A stretch of DNA of 64,000 nucleotides from Campylorhamphus procurvoides (GCA_013396655.1 WBMV01000128.1:868001-932000); one strand, 5' to 3'; shown: positions 47,185 through 61,341, counted from the first letter of the stretch. Notes: a model not told the origin generated them from the letters alone. Numbers and translations are program-made.

Positions 47185-49858
47185 GCATTTTCCTGAAATG
47201 TAAATGTTCCCAGTCACCTCTCTTCATGCCTGGCAAGGTAGCACAGTATACTCTTAACTCAGAAAGGAAGATATCATGGAGAAAACTGTAGCCTAAAGAA
47301 ACTCAGACTAAGAGAGTATCTGCCCCATTTGCTATCTCAGTGTAGAATTCTACAAGGGAATTCTCAAAATTGTTGAGTCTGCAGCCTTAGGTTTTGACTG
47401 CTGAAGTAGCTGATAGGTAATGCTACAAGACATCATTCAAAGTTGTCTCTTTTTCACATACTTATAGCATATGAAAGCAGTGTAAATAATTCTAGAATTT
47501 TTATTTGTTTACTTTGTAATTAAGAACAGCTTGGAATGTGTTGTGCTTGTCCTTTGTTTCCCCCTACCCTTCTGTTAGTATATAAACTGCATGGAAATTG
47601 TAACCATACCTAGAGCAAATGCCCAGGCAACTTGACTTCAAACAGGGATAAGAAAGTAATTTCTAAATTTACTTCACTTTAAAATTTAACAGCGACAGCT
47701 ATTTACTATATACCTTCATATTTATTACATACCTTCATGTGGCAATTCGGTGTGTTATTAGTTAAGGTCTGCCACTGAAGGTTCAGTCTTTTTAAGGGCT
47801 CACTGAACGAGGATGTCAGATGAGAAATGAAGATGTTCTGCTAGTCTGAATGGAAGCAGTCTTGATTATTTCTACTCTTCTGTGGAAAATACTTCCTAAA
47901 TCTTTTTGACAGTGGCTCAGAATGGTACAACAAAATGCTGGAATGGAAGTGTGCTCCTTGCCAAGTGACAAATATGAAATTCGTCTGTATATTCTGCTTG
48001 TTACTAGAGAACTCTTGTTTTTCCTGACGCCTCAGTAGGGCTCCTGCTCAACTCAGCAAACTTCATAGAGGGTCATTCTTGAAGCCTTGTTATGAAAGAG
48101 CAATTTAGAAAGAGCTTAGTTCAGTTTTGCAGTGACAAAATCAAGGCTGCTCTTGGTCTTTGGCTCATACTAAGCTCAGGAAACAGGATGGGCTCTATTA
48201 TTGTGGTGGTAGATCATGAAGAAAGAAGCAGTCCCAGGATGGGGATGCTGTGTAAAAGTCTTAGTAGCTAGTCTACAAGCTACAAATCTGTGAGTTCATA
48301 GGCATGCTAGTATGGCCAGAGGATGGTGTGATGTCCTCCCTCTGTAACTGTGGACCAAATATCTACAGCGTTCACTGTTGCTCTTGGGCAAAATGAGGTG
48401 TTCCTGTGGTGACAAGTGCATGTGTCACTAGCCGCTCGCTCAATAAAAATGGGTGCAAACTTGTCCTGCTAGAGAACTGTTGCTTGTCAATGAAGAGCTC
48501 TTTGACAGCTGCTCGTGGTGCTTCTTGTCTTCAACTAGCTGTGATGAGCCCCCAGCGCTGCACCAGCAAAGAGCATGGGGAGAAGAGCAAAGCACATTGG
48601 TCTGTTTTGAAGTATCTGCTATCTGTCAGGTCCTTGATCCTCTAACTGGAAATGAGAGGCTAAGAAGGATTTGCAAAAAGGGAGGATTTGCTGTCCCAGA
48701 AGCCTTTTTCCTACTTAAAAGTTGCTGTTTGAGAGAACAGAAAGGCTGTTTTAAGTAGAACAGTGTGAGGTGGAAGTCACAACTCTGTCTTTGTTCAAAC
48801 TTACAGTAATTTCTAAATTAAAATGTTGAGTGTTTCAGATAAGTCCTGTTCAGATTGGTTCTCTCCCTGTAAAAAGCGGGGCAATCCTCCAGATCTACTG
48901 CTAAGCCTGGAGAACAGGTCCCAGTGTATAACTGGCAGGAATGCATCCTTCGAAACAGTTCAGCTAATTGCTGCTGTATATAAACATGGCCTTGAAATTT
49001 AGTTAATGAAGCCCCATAATTTTTTTCTTTATCCCCTCACCATACACATTCTTCCTTCAATTTTCCATTATCTCACTACATTACCTCTAACATTTAATCT
49101 CCTTATTATGGAGGAAACAACCTCCCCCTGCTCCTCCCATTCACAATCTCTTAATAAACAAAACAGGCAGAGTTATCTGTGGCAATTAGAGCCTATAATG
49201 TGATGGATAGTTAAGATACGTATGTGACATAATTCTTTTTGCCTTCATTGATTAGTTTTTCTAGTAGATGCATTGTAAAATAAGCTGCTCTGCTTGGAGA
49301 ATAAGAGAAGCATTTAAATTTATTGATAAAACACAAAATGCTGCCATTCTAAAACTCTCCCTTTTGTTACATGGTTTATGTGAGGACATTAGCTGTCAGA
49401 AGAACAGTCAAGATCTGCAGATGACTCATTTATTTGATGGTACTCTTTTAAAACACAGACTGTGTACATGATTGTCACTGATATCACATATGTTCTTCTT
49501 CCTTTGTCTTGCTCCTTGTTTTGCAGCTTCTATCTTTGAAAGAAATTTTCCAAAGAAATTACATTGCTTTCATGTGACTTCACAAAACTTTTGATTAATG
49601 CATTGCTAAAGACATCAAGATGGTCCTGTTTGGAGATTTACTAGAATTACTTCTAATTTATTATGAATTAACCCTAATTCTCATCTCAGTTCTTCCTTGT
49701 AAAATCATAAGGTGAAATCTTGGGATCACTGAACTCAGGGTTTCATTTGAGGGGATTTGGATCTTGCTGAAGTTGGTTGAGATATTCCATGCTTATGGTT
49801 GAAGCCACTCAATATGGATGAGCTTAAGCTAAGGAGATTCTTAAATTCTATTTGCTGT

Positions 49859-49925
49859 TCATAGAATCATATAATATTCTGAGTTGGAAGGGACCCACAA
49901 GGATCATAAATCCTATTCAAGTCTA
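49859..49925 (-). repeat. CR1 3' terminal scrap, minus orientation
   Basis: 'tcatagaatcatataatattc' shortened, then 'tgagttggaagggacccaca' and 'aggatcataaatcctattc', is the reverse complement of a CR1 3' terminus of the 'gagttggaagggaccca' type. Only about 65 bp are present. Confidence 0.85.
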
Positions 49926-50575
49926 GGTTTTTCTCCAGTATGTATGAGAAATCAAACTATGAGAAGAAATGCCTGGCAAGAGGTCTATTTGTTTAAGATC
50001 ACACTGATGGTCATGGTCATTATGTAGGGTACAGAACATGAAACTGTTCATTTTGAATTTACATTCCCAGAAAATACCAGCTCATGTTGCCAGCATAAAC
50101 CTAATTGTTCAAGTAGTTGTTTAGCAAGCCTCTGAAGCCACTTCACTTGTTCCAAAATGCTCTCTACCTATGGGGAGTTTCTCCATATGTGGTTGAAAGA
50201 CATCCAAGAGAGTTTTCACAGCTGCTGTCAGTGCTGCAGCATCTGCTGGGTGAACTTTGATTCATCAGCATGGCAGAGTTCTCAAGCACAATGGTCACTT
50301 AGAAATTAAACAGATAAGGTAATAGAAAGCTTAAGAATTGCTCCTGTTGAGCATTCATTGACTGTACACACCTAAAGTCAGTGAAAAATAGATTCCAATG
50401 TTTTAGAAAGTGTAAGGTAGCCTGTGTTGAAATGGACAAATACTTAAAATTTCATATATCCTAGGTCCTTAATATTTTTACTTCCTTCTACTGAGTTCAA
50501 TTTTTGTCTTTGCTCCTTTTATTCATAAAGATGAGTAAATGTACTGACAGACGATTTCTTTTGCTCTTACTACAG

Positions 50576-50634
50576 GTGGTTCACAAGCCCAACTACTGTA
50601 AATGCTTTTTATAGTGCATCTACCAACCAGATCA
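50576..50634 (+). CDS. PHEX: PHEX exon 15 (V-N-A-F-Y substrate-binding motif)
   Basis: The exon is 59 bp, equal to human exon 15 (c.1587-1645). The first G completes Glu529, then WFTSPTTVNAFYSASTNQI and the first base of codon 549. V-N-A-F-Y (Asn538-Ala539) is the M13 motif that, in neprilysin, binds the substrate backbone (N-A-Y/F). Pro534, reported altered in human hypophosphataemia as I recall, is present. The acceptor is 'cttactacag' and the donor gtgagt. It opens the peptidase M13 domain. Confidence 0.97.
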
Positions 50635-53600
50635 GTGAGTATCTGACTTCTGAGCCTGCTTATAAAGTGCCTCTTTGGGAATGTGTCTATCATGCTTCAG
50701 ATAATAACTGTACCATTTGTGTTGTTTGTGACTGAAAACTGAAAGTTCAAACATGGTAATTCAGCTGCGAGACTTAAGTGAGAGGACAGTTCTGGAAAAG
50801 TTAGGGCTCCCAGAAATTTATTGCTCATTGAGTTACCCTGTGTCAGCTGAGCTGCAGTGACTAGGTGTGTGTACTCTGTCCATTGCACATGATAGCTTAA
50901 ATCACTTCTAGTTTTTCTGTCTTCTGTTTTCTGTAACAAAAACATATGTACATGTGCCTGCACAAATATATAGTGATAGAAATTCTGTCCTCTAGTGTTG
51001 ATGGATATGTAACAATAAATGACTAGAGGAGACTCTAACATAGACCAGAAAGCCTAAGAAGGGGTGTCCAGTGGATTCATTCAATACCTTCAAGGACCAC
51101 TTCAAGGGGTGGTATCTGTAGCTAACTTAAAATTCTTACCTTTATAGTTTGGATGAAATTATTTTGTATGTACAGTACTATCTATCTTATTCTAATTTTA
51201 GTTACTGATTGTTTTTAGATAGCATAAGTTCTGGTGTGGAGACATATAATATAAAAGAGTTGAGTTTTTCAAAGGTGTGTATGGATTTTGATGTTCATTT
51301 CTGTTTGCTTTAATGGGACTTTGCATTGAAAAGTTTTAACAGCCTTTAAAATGTTATAACAGGATTTCTATCTACAGGTGTTACCTTTACCCTGGCACTT
51401 CTGTTTGCCCTTATTAGCTCTGTATGTTGAATGAGCCTTCTTGTTCTATGGCATTCAGGTCTGGAATCACTTCTGTGGTCTTGGTCCGTAGAGCCAGGAG
51501 TATCAAAAGTTCCCGGGTGACTTCTTTTTCTCCTGGATCTCTTTTGGTGGCAGAGAGAAGTAGTTTTTGAAAGGCACAAAATGAATGTATCATACAGAAG
51601 AGGTTACAGCAGAGGTTTCAGGCTATCTGAATCTGTATCTGTTTCTGCCAATTCCTGCAAATAATTTTGCCTTCAAACCACTCACTAAAATTCTTTCGTG
51701 TCTAAGTGACCTCATTGGTAAAGCATGTATAATAATTAGGCAGTTCTTTTCATTAAAATTAGTTCTAGGTTTAGATAGCTCTGACTTAATTAGAGCTTAA
51801 TTAATGCATCGTTAAGCAGTCACATTTTTGTTGATCATTTGGAGGAGCACTTGAGGCTCCCCTGAGCTGATCACAGCTCTGAGGTGCCTGGGCAGCACGA
51901 CAGCTGCTGTTCCTGAGGAGCTAAGCACCAGCCACCACTGCTGCTGAAGGTGTATTGTGTGAATGGAGAGGAAGCCTGGTCCGTGTGAAATGAGAACCAC
52001 CATTGCTATATCTTCTTTAATATTGTATTTGTTCAAGTTTCAACAGTGTTCACCTCTCTCAGCCTCTCTGCCATGGCACAGTAGAGAAAACTGTAATGAG
52101 AGGCTGGAGTCACTGAAAATTTCACACTTGCTGTGTCTAACAGTGTCACAAGGCAGAGAGCTTTCAAACATCATCCATCACTCCTGGGTGTAGAGGCAAT
52201 TTTGTTTTCTATCATTCTGTTGACATTGTTCTGCTGGCATGTGACCTCGAAGCTTGGACAGTGCTACTCACAGTCCTTTTAGGACTGTTTCAAAGAGGAA
52301 AAGGATTAAGGTAGCTCTTTCTGGACAAAACTCTCTCCTGCCTGAGAGAGAGGTACAAATGTAATCATGCCCTAAAAATGATGTGCAACAGGAGGGAAGA
52401 TACAAAGAAAGGCACAGCACAGTCTTCCTCTGCTGGCTGGTATGTTTTTACTGGGGAAGAGGCCCTGTGAGATGTGGGAGGAACATTCTCAGGTCTGAAG
52501 TTGCTGATAAATATTTTACACATCAGTACTGAGTTCCCATTGATGCTTCTGGGAAAGAACTGCTCTGCTGGAGACCAAAGTTTACAAACCTATGCCTACT
52601 TGTATTGTGTGATGTATTTGCTGGGTACATCTCACTGGGCAAATCTCACATCCAGCAGTTCCTACCTTATCATCTTGCAGCTGTGTTTTCAGGAGCAATC
52701 CATACAAAGTTCAGAGGGACTGGTCACACATTTGTGCATTAAAAATTGTAGCATTTTTAAATGCCTAGTTAAACAACATGGAAAAAGAAAGTTCTGCTAA
52801 CCAGAATAATTTGAGCGTGAGAATTAAGCATGAACTCTAGCAAATTAAAATTGTTACATAGCAAGCCCACAAAGACTTTGAGAACCAACTTTCTAAGAGC
52901 ATAAGAACTAATAATAGAACCTTCTTTCAAATTCACTGAAAAAAGGAGAGTATCTAAGGTATAAAAATAATTCATAGCATTGGAAGAGTTTGGAACTTCT
53001 AATCCTGGAGCTTTTTCTTTTGAGAGGTGAGTCCCAGAAAGAGTTTAAAATCTAATGTCAGTAGAAGGCACTGTTGAAGACATTCATACAATGAACTGTG
53101 ACAAATATAAGGACCAGATAATATTCTCACAGATATTCCAAAGGATCTTAGACAAGAAATTGCCAAACAACCAGCTTTGCTGTATAGTTTATCACTTACA
53201 GTGACCTCAGCACAGGCAGAATAGATGTGACAAGTGTCAAATCGGTTTTTTTTTTTAAAGAGAATTCAGAGTGATCTGCAAAAAAAGTCATCCCAGCCTA
53301 TATAAAGAAATCTGTTCATGACCACAGCGAGACTGAATAGAGAGCATGAATAAGCATATGATATAATGGTGATAAGTGAACATGAGAATGTGAGTTGCTT
53401 TTTCTTTTACAAAAAAATTATGCTTTCTTAGTCTACTAGAGTTTTTTTGAAATTCAGAAAGCAAGTAAGTATGGTTGATAGACTATGTTTATTTCCATAG
53501 AACACTTTTGATGAGGTTCTTTCCCCATACTATTACATGGATGTTGTCATAGGACAACAAAGAAGGTCCTTTCATGAATTAATAGCTGATTAGAGATATG

Positions 53601-54288
53601 TAAAGAAGCTAGGAACCAATTACTCCTTGGTAAAATAGTTGGAGATGTGTGTTATCAGGATCTGTGCTAGTCGCTGTATTAGCAGATGACCTGAAAAAGA
53701 GGACATTCTGTCCTGTACAGAAGAACAGAGGGATATAAACTCAGTCCAGGAGGACAGGTCCTTCTGCTGCTGGTTGCTGGAAGGTAGAAAGATGTACTAG
53801 TAGAAGAATTACCTCACAGATAATTGCCTGACACTCTTCCCTTTCACATCTACTGCTGGAAATAAGTGAATGGACCTGATATTCTATTCATCTGCTTAAG
53901 TGACCCTGCTCTTCAGTGAGCAAACTGCATTTTATTGTCTTCAAGGTCCATCTATTTTTGCTCTTTGTAAGTGAGTTTACCAAGGAAAATTTGAGAAATA
54001 AGAATTTTTTTAAAAATACATAATAGAATTTGATTACAGAAAGTGATTTCTACATTAACTGAAAAATACTTTGTTCCAAAAATTGATTCTGAAAATTAAG
54101 ATCATTGAGTTTGGAAATGGAAATGTATTGTGTGATGGTGTCAACATAATCATAGCAAGTCAGACTGATTAGTCACTGAAGACTTTGTGAAAGGATTTAG
54201 AGAAATAGCAATGTCAGTGCCTTCACCAGCGGATTCTGAGAAAGAGCAATCATCAGGTACCTGCAGACATGGAGGGAATGTGGTCCTG

Positions 54289-54322
54289 GTCCCTTCTGAA
54301 CTTTAGTCCCTTCTGAACTTTC
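54289..54322. repeat. 17-bp tandem duplication
   Basis: GTCCCTTCTGAACTTTA (54289-54305) is directly followed by GTCCCTTCTGAACTTTC, with 16 of 17 bases identical. It is a small recent duplication. Confidence 0.9.
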
Positions 54323-56168
54323 TGTGGTCAGAGCTCAGGGAGGTCTCTGACACACTCCTGATGGAAGGATCACAAATTCTTCTCTCTTTGTAGTCTGTAT
54401 CACAAGCATTAAAAAATCACCATGATCTCCATACAAGTCCATGTGATCTTCATGCACATGTAACTGTTAATGTTCTTAACTTGACCACTGGACTGCTCAA
54501 TTACTTGGAAGAAAAGGTCTTCTGTCACTAAAAGTGAGAATTAATAGAAATAGAAATTATATTACTTTGAAAAAATTTAATTTGTGAGAATACAGCAAAC
54601 CTTATGTATGCAGTAGGTGCACTGAATTTTGCTGCACTTCAGTGCAAACAGCTTTATGTTTCCTATTGCTTTATTTCATTTTCATTACTAAACTGTTGAT
54701 AGCTTGAGTGACCAACAACTCTGCGAATATCTCCAAAGGAGAAATAAGTATCTGTATTAAGTAAGATGTCCTGAAAAGAGCAGAGTTAAAAAATATGGTA
54801 TATATAATTTATCTTATTATTATGTAAGTTTACTTCTGATGTTCTATTTATTTCCTTTTTTTCCATAATTCAAAGTAACTTAAATTAACCACTAATAATG
54901 TTTATAATGGTTGTTAATAATTTTTTAATCCTAGTTTGGATAATTTTTTGAATTTCTGTGCATTTGCTCATCAATTTCCACTCAATTATAGGTACTTAAC
55001 AACAGGTATGTGTCATTGCCTTTAGAGTCTCAAATTGTATCTAAGTACACTTCATATAATCTAAGCAGCATGAATACTATCTTTTTAATTATTATAATTG
55101 GAACACCAAAAACACATTTCTGAAAGATTAGTTTATTTTAATGCACCCTAGAGCAGTCAAAAATATGTGCTGAAAATAGACACAAGTGATGATCAAAGTA
55201 TGGTAGCATACTTCTGTTCAGGAAAAGGTTTTATTTCACTAGAGCACTACAATATTGGCCCTTGTTAAAGATAGAAGGGAACTGTTCATCAGACATTTGG
55301 TGCATTTAATTTTTTTTCCATGCATATGCCTCTAGAATATATCAAGAAAAGTAACATTTATAGGTTGTGAACAGTAATGAAAAGGAGATTTACAGTGAAC
55401 TGAAACAAATATAAGCAACACACTCATGAGGTATAAGCTTGAATAGATATACTGGATAATTAACTAATGTTGATATTATCTCTGGAAGTTTATATCCATG
55501 CTCCTTCTAAGTCATTTGTGCTGGTGCTGCAGTTCTTTAGTGAAAGTCAAGAGGCCTCTTTAGAGAGAGCGGCTTCATTACATGTTACAGGAAGGAGATA
55601 TAATCTACAACAGAATTTAAAAATTGCATTCAAATTACCATCCATAGAGAAAACCACAGATGAGAGCTCATATTAGTCAATAAGTATCATCTTTACAGGA
55701 AGCATCATGCAGATATTGATGCTGGCAGTTTCCTGATGCTGTGAGTTGCAAGGGAGAACTCTTATCTTTCCAGGAGCCAGGGAAGTGCTGGCAAACAGCA
55801 CGCGGTGCTGTGGCCAGGGAGAACAAGGAGACCACACAGAGGGGCACTTTCTCTTCCCTTAAGAACTACACTAATTGGAAGTTTATTGATGAAGTAGCTT
55901 CAAGTGTGCTGTTAGTTTCCAGGAGGTTAATGAACATAAGAGATTTGGACTGAACATTTTCTGAGCCCTCTTATTAAGTAAGAATTAAGTGTTCTTAAGT
56001 GAGCCCTCATTTTCAATTTTGCCTATTTACTATGGACCAGTATTCTCTTTTATTTAATTATGGTCACAGGTGAGATGATGCATGATCCTTACATACATTC
56101 TTTACTTTTTTTCCCCTAAAATTCTGATCCATAAATGCATAAAAGAGAAGAAATTTCCTTTGCTCCTT

Positions 56169-56199
56169 CCCCCCGTCTCCCCCCCTGTCTCCCCTGCCC
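56169..56199 (-). other. Predicted G-quadruplex motif
   Basis: On + there are C-runs of 6, 7, 4 and 3 (56169-56174, 56179-56185, 56191-56194, 56197-56199) with spacers of 4, 5 and 2 bases. The minus strand therefore fits G3+N1-7 four times. It lies in intron 15, on the template strand of PHEX. Confidence 0.8.
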
Positions 56200-58921
56200 T
56201 GGGCAATCTAGTGAGTTTTTTCCCTTAGAAAATTAAGATTGAAGTTTCTTGTAAAAACAGATATTTTCACAAGTTTTCTAGTCCCTTAGCACACACTATT
56301 CCTTTGCCCCTCACAAACCACCTCATATTTCTCCTCATGTTGCCACACTGAGGTTGGGAAATACTGAGTTCTCTCGATTCCATGAGCATCAAAGAGCCTC
56401 TTGTCAGCCCCTTGTCAGGTGAAGTAGAAACTGAGCCAAGAATTGAAGCAGAGGATGCTGAGTGCTTTGCTTTAAGATCATCACTTCCTTTTATCTCTTT
56501 AATGAATTTATTCATTACTCTTCATACAGTTAAGCTTTGTATTCATGAAGAATATAGAACAGTTACTGTGCCTTACACAATTGATATTTTCTACCCTTAC
56601 ACAATTTTACACAATTTTTATTTCCCCTTTGTCCACAGGATAAAACTTGAAATTAAGTGTAGGATTCAGGGCCATGTAATGAGAGAGATTTATCCCTGTC
56701 ACCTATATAGATGCTCAAATCTGTCTATGGTGCTCAATTGTGTCTGATATGTTTTCTCATGTGTGTTGTACCTGAGAGAACTTGCAGGAGACCCCTGCCA
56801 TCAAGACTGACAGCTAGAGGCCAAGCAGGACATGCAAAGCCATCACTGGGATGAGATTCAGTTGTTCAGATAGAAGGCTGTGGAACCATTTTAAACAAAT
56901 GTCTCCTGCCCTTTGTGCTGTTTTAAGATAACTAACTAATGCCCTAGCTGGCTTCATGTTTAATTCCATATGTGAATTCAATATCCTTTGATTACTGACT
57001 AGCAGTCTTACCGCTTTAAAACTCTACATTTCATTCAGTGACACTTGAAAAAACAAATTACAGCTTTTAAACACATCTGAGAATTGCCAGTGTAACAATT
57101 GGCAGACTATCCTGTATATGACACAATTTAGCACAGCTGTCTCCCCTATCTGTTACTTGCATACAGTATTGACTAGACTGTCAGAAGTTGCTTTAAACAA
57201 ACGAATCTAATAATTGGAAATTGTAAATCCACAAATGTAGAATAAGGCTTTGCCTTGCTCAGTTAAAAACATCATGTGATATAACTGAATAATGTAACTG
57301 AACTATAAAACTTGAATTCATATTTAGATTGGAACTCCAAATTTCCTCATGATATGGCAAGTGATCTCATGTGTTTTTAGTTTACAGAACCCATTATTAG
57401 TGTGCATTGTTTCAGTGAACTATCAGATCAATGAGATTGTAGGTGTCTTCTTGGTGAACTAACAATATTGCACTGAGTTTAAGAGTATTCATCTGCAAAA
57501 TGTGTATAATAATACCATGAAGGTATTACTTGGTAAATGGATTCATTTATGGCAGTAAATTTCCTATAAAACTGGAAAAAGAAAAGCTTCAAGTTTTAAA
57601 TACATTCTAACAACCTTTATATAACCTTGCCACAGGGAGATGCTACATATGGATAAATGGTACATATAATGGATAAAATGAGCCTAGAAAGCTTCTATTA
57701 CATTAAAAGTAGTCCTATGCAGGTAGAGCTTTCTACAATGAGGTTACTAGCTCAGTGGAGTAGGAGAGAGATGTGTGTATGATTCATTCTTTAGCAAGAA
57801 TTTCAGCACTGTCTCCCCTAATATTCTCAAATACAACTGCTGGAGATTGGGCTACTCCAGTGGGTGATCAGGTGGACTGAACACTGTTTGAACTGCTGGG
57901 CTTAAAGTGCTGTGATCAGTGACACAAAGCCTGTCTTGAGGATGATCTAGCCTGGGTGTTCCACCTTGCCACGGGTTAAGATGTGTGGATACAGGGCACT
58001 CGTGCTGTTCGGTGACAGCCTGAACCCAGCTGTCCACAGAACTGAGCTCTTGTGGCATGTGACACCAGTCATCTCAGAGTGATGCTGCAGTCCAGTAATA
58101 CTGCTCCAAAAGTAGGTAGGTTGTAAGAAGGTAGTCAAGGCACATTCTGCAAGTCCAGGTCCTAATTAGGGCAGATAGGTTTGTGTGGGGTCTGTAATAA
58201 AACAATAAAGTTTTCTTTCTGTGTGCTGTTGGTCAGTAATGGCCTTGAGTAGGCTCTGAGCCTGCACTAGAAATATAAGTGCACAAAGAGAGAGACTTTC
58301 AGCCTCTCTCTTCTGGGGCTGTGTAGAGGGAGAAAGATGCACTACAGGTTAAATTTATGGTGAAGTGTTAGTTCAAAGTACATTCCCAGTGCCTGTATCC
58401 ATTCCTTAAGATGTGAAATTCTCTGAACTCTGTCAGTCTTACTCCTTCAGATCCATCCTTTGCTTGCTTGAACTCCAGTGGTGTATAAATAATCCCATTA
58501 GTATTTATTGCAACTGCAGCCTACTATGAGCTCTCTGAGTTTTGTCATTAATTCATTTAGGTGCAATATGCCAAGCGAAAAAGAAACAGATTTCACAAGG
58601 GAATTGCCTAAATCGAAGGATTCAAAAGAGCACAAAATAAGAAACTGTCAGGTGATCTATCTCCTCTTACAATTTCAAGGACATTCTAGGTCTAGAACAT
58701 CATTATCCTTGCTCCCTCCAAGGATGATGTAGTAGACACTTGCCTGAGGGAGACATAAAAAGGGATGCTATGTGTTGCCAATTCCAAATCTTTTCCTTCT
58801 AGCCTGCAGTAGTGGACAAGCACTGTCCCTCATTTAGTGCTACTAACCTCTGGAGAACAGGACCCCTTTGCTGTAATAGCTGTCAAAGAATCACTTTCAA
58901 ATTGATATAATATTTTTTCTT

Positions 58922-58951
58922 AAAAAAAAAAAACTAAACAAAACAAAACAC
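58922..58951. repeat. A12 and (AAAAC)n run
   Basis: A run of 12 A is followed by aaac-type units. Simple sequence with no element body beside it. Confidence 0.85.
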
Positions 58952-59682
58952 CTCTTGTGGGTAATATATTCCTGTTTCTTGAAATTTTCTGAAATGTGTA
59001 TTAAATTATACTGGCTTCTGACTCTGCTTTGGCCTGAAAATACTTCCTGAGCTTCCTTTAGTGCAATCAAACTGCAAAGGTGTTTCACACAGATACCCAG
59101 AAGCAGAAACCATTCCAACAGCACTTTGCTCAGCACTGTCTTACCTAAAATGGATCCTTACTCTGAGTAAAATAATTATTAATTTGATGTATGGATTCAG
59201 TATTGGAGCTTCTTACCATTCATTCACATGACTTATTCAGTGAAAACTTTATCTCATGGCTTAACTCACAGCTGACTGTTCTATGAAGATATATTTAGGT
59301 CATATTTTGTAGCTGAATGAGCCTGTGAGAAGGTCTGCACCTAGTTTGCTGTAAATAATGTATATTACCTCTACTGCAGACAAGTGCAAATTCAATACTC
59401 GGTTCTATACCTGGACAAAATAATTGCATATCCTTAAAAGATTTTGATAGCCTCTTGGTGTGGTGACAGGCACACAGGATTGTGTGATCATAAAACGTGA
59501 TTTGTGCAGTGACTGTGGTTCATACCATCTTCACTGTGGGCTCATTTGTTCATTTTGGCCACAATTCCTCTCATCTGCTGTTGCAGGGAGACGATCATTT
59601 AGAGTTAGCAGAACCTAACCTAGTAATTCCAAAACCTTTTCTGAGGTTCAAGGTTTGGAAGGAACCAGTTCAGACTAGATTT

Positions 59683-59708
59683 CCAGCTCTTAACACCAGC
59701 TCTTAACT
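59683..59708. repeat. 13-bp tandem duplication
   Basis: CCAGCTCTTAACA (59683-59695) is followed by CCAGCTCTTAACT, with 12 of 13 bases identical. Confidence 0.85.
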
Positions 59709-61293
59709 TAGAGCACTAACAAGCAATTTTCATCAGGTTGTATGGGTGTACCATTGCTGTGAGATGTTTAAAAACTTGCATAGTAAATACTCTTTTCTGT
59801 GCACTGGCAGTCAAGGACACTTAGATCAGGAAAACTTTGTCCTTGATAATGGTAAAATTCTGTTTAATGTGGAAAAGCAAATGATAGCATGCTTGAAACA
59901 ACAAAGCAACATCAGGAGAAGTAAGAGAAAAAAAAAACGACAAACCAGACTCAGAAAATAAGTTGAAACACACACTTTTTGTAATCTAATTGCAAATAAG
60001 TAGTCAAGGCAGCTGCAGAGAAGCAACAGAAAGAAGTAGATGGGCAGGCCAGGAGTACATGCCACTTATCACACCATGTGACACGAATTACACTTCACAT
60101 ACCAGGTTTGGTTGGGGTTTTTAGAATTTGTTTTTTATTTAAAAGTACGTTTTTTAAAGACTTTGTAAGGGAAATACAAAGATCTTGCCTGACATTTTAT
60201 CTCCGATGTAAAGAAATCCATGACCTATCTATGAACAAAAGACTGAATGGGGTAAGAATCAAAGGAATATGGTTTTTGTTTTGATCTAAGTGTTCAGCTG
60301 ATTTATTGAAGAGAGCTCCATAGACTAAAGAAGCAGTTCCTGGAAAACAAATGAATCACCTGAGGAAACTGGTTCTTCCTCAACAAAATGATGTCTGTGT
60401 GGGGTAATCTTCAACGTAGGTGTATGCCTGTGTTTAATAGATGGGAGTTTGTGATACCAGACAGTAAATTCCATGTTTGGGACTGAAAAGGTGGCACTTT
60501 TCACCATGATATAAAAGCTTTGACCACAGGTATCTGCTTTATTTTAGCAGTTCTTCAGGGTATTAAAATTTTACAGTATGCAGCTCCACTGTCTTCAGCA
60601 TCCTGGCACTGAAATAGACATGTGACTTTGAATTTGAGGAACAATTTTGATTCCTATGTGAAACATCAGTAGATCATCACTTATCAGAGTGTCTCCATTG
60701 ACAAGTTTTTGGCAAATAGTTAGTCTGTCAGAAGCAGCCAGGTAATTCCTGTAGCTAGACTGACCCTACAGCATTGATAATCTACAGGTCTCCTTTACCA
60801 AAGTGCCTAAGTATGTCCATTTACATTTGGTTTTCATAGACCGAATAGAATCAGGCCCACATTTTATAACTTGCATGTTTTTTGCTGCACTGAGGCCTCA
60901 CTAAGCTAACACTGTTTGAATTCTTTTTGCATTTTACCTATATACTGTTTGTTGATCTCTCTACATATCTGAGGGTAGTCCAGTATTTTTCACAGGAAAC
61001 AGTAGCTGGTTTTTTTTTTCACAGGAACACGGCTTACTCACGCAGACATGTGTAGCAATGGAATAAAATCAAGTTCTTGCAGTGCAGAATCTTATTGCCA
61101 CTGTGGTCCTGAAGGAGGGAGGATCTCTGCTGCCTCCCAAAGATCCTTTCTATTGCATTCTGAAACTACCACCTGAGTGAAAGCTGCTCTAGCAAAACCT
61201 TCTGAAACTAAACAAATGAGGTCATAAAACCTAAAGCCTTGGTCATTGTGACAGTTATTTGACCCTATTGACCTCACTGTTTTAGTTTTATTT

Positions 61294-61331
61294 TGTTTGG
61301 TTGGTTGGTTTTTGATTTTTTTTTTTTTTTT
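61294..61331 (+). repeat. PHEX: (TTGG)n and T16 tract at the exon 16 acceptor
   Basis: A short (TTGG)n run is followed by gattt and then 16 T residues (61316-61331), which form the polypyrimidine tract of the exon 16 acceptor. A mononucleotide run in this place is likely to vary in length and could modulate splicing; that effect is inference. Confidence 0.85.
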
Positions 61332-61341
61332 GCTATTGCAG

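Larger units (their letters stand above)
43152..50575 (+). other. PHEX: PHEX intron 14
   Basis: The intron is 7424 bp with donor gtgagt and acceptor 'gctcttactacag'. It contains T-rich runs near 43330-43350, the 82-base pyrimidine tract at 44852-44933, a GC-richer block at about 45560-46075 with a short internal duplication, an inverted repeat at 47072-47129, an A-rich run at 47145-47184 and a CR1 terminal scrap at 49859-49925. I can name nothing in 46100-47060 or 47200-49850. Confidence 0.9.
50635..61341 (+). other. PHEX: PHEX intron 15
   Basis: The intron is 10707 bp with donor gtgagt. The acceptor has a 16-T tract before 'gctattgcag'. It contains a 17-bp tandem duplication (54289-54322), a C-rich quadruplex-type motif (56169-56199), an A-rich run (58922-58951) and a 13-bp tandem duplication (59683-59708). 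I recognise no dispersed repeat; the long stretches between these are AT-rich unique sequence in which I can name nothing. Confidence 0.9.
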
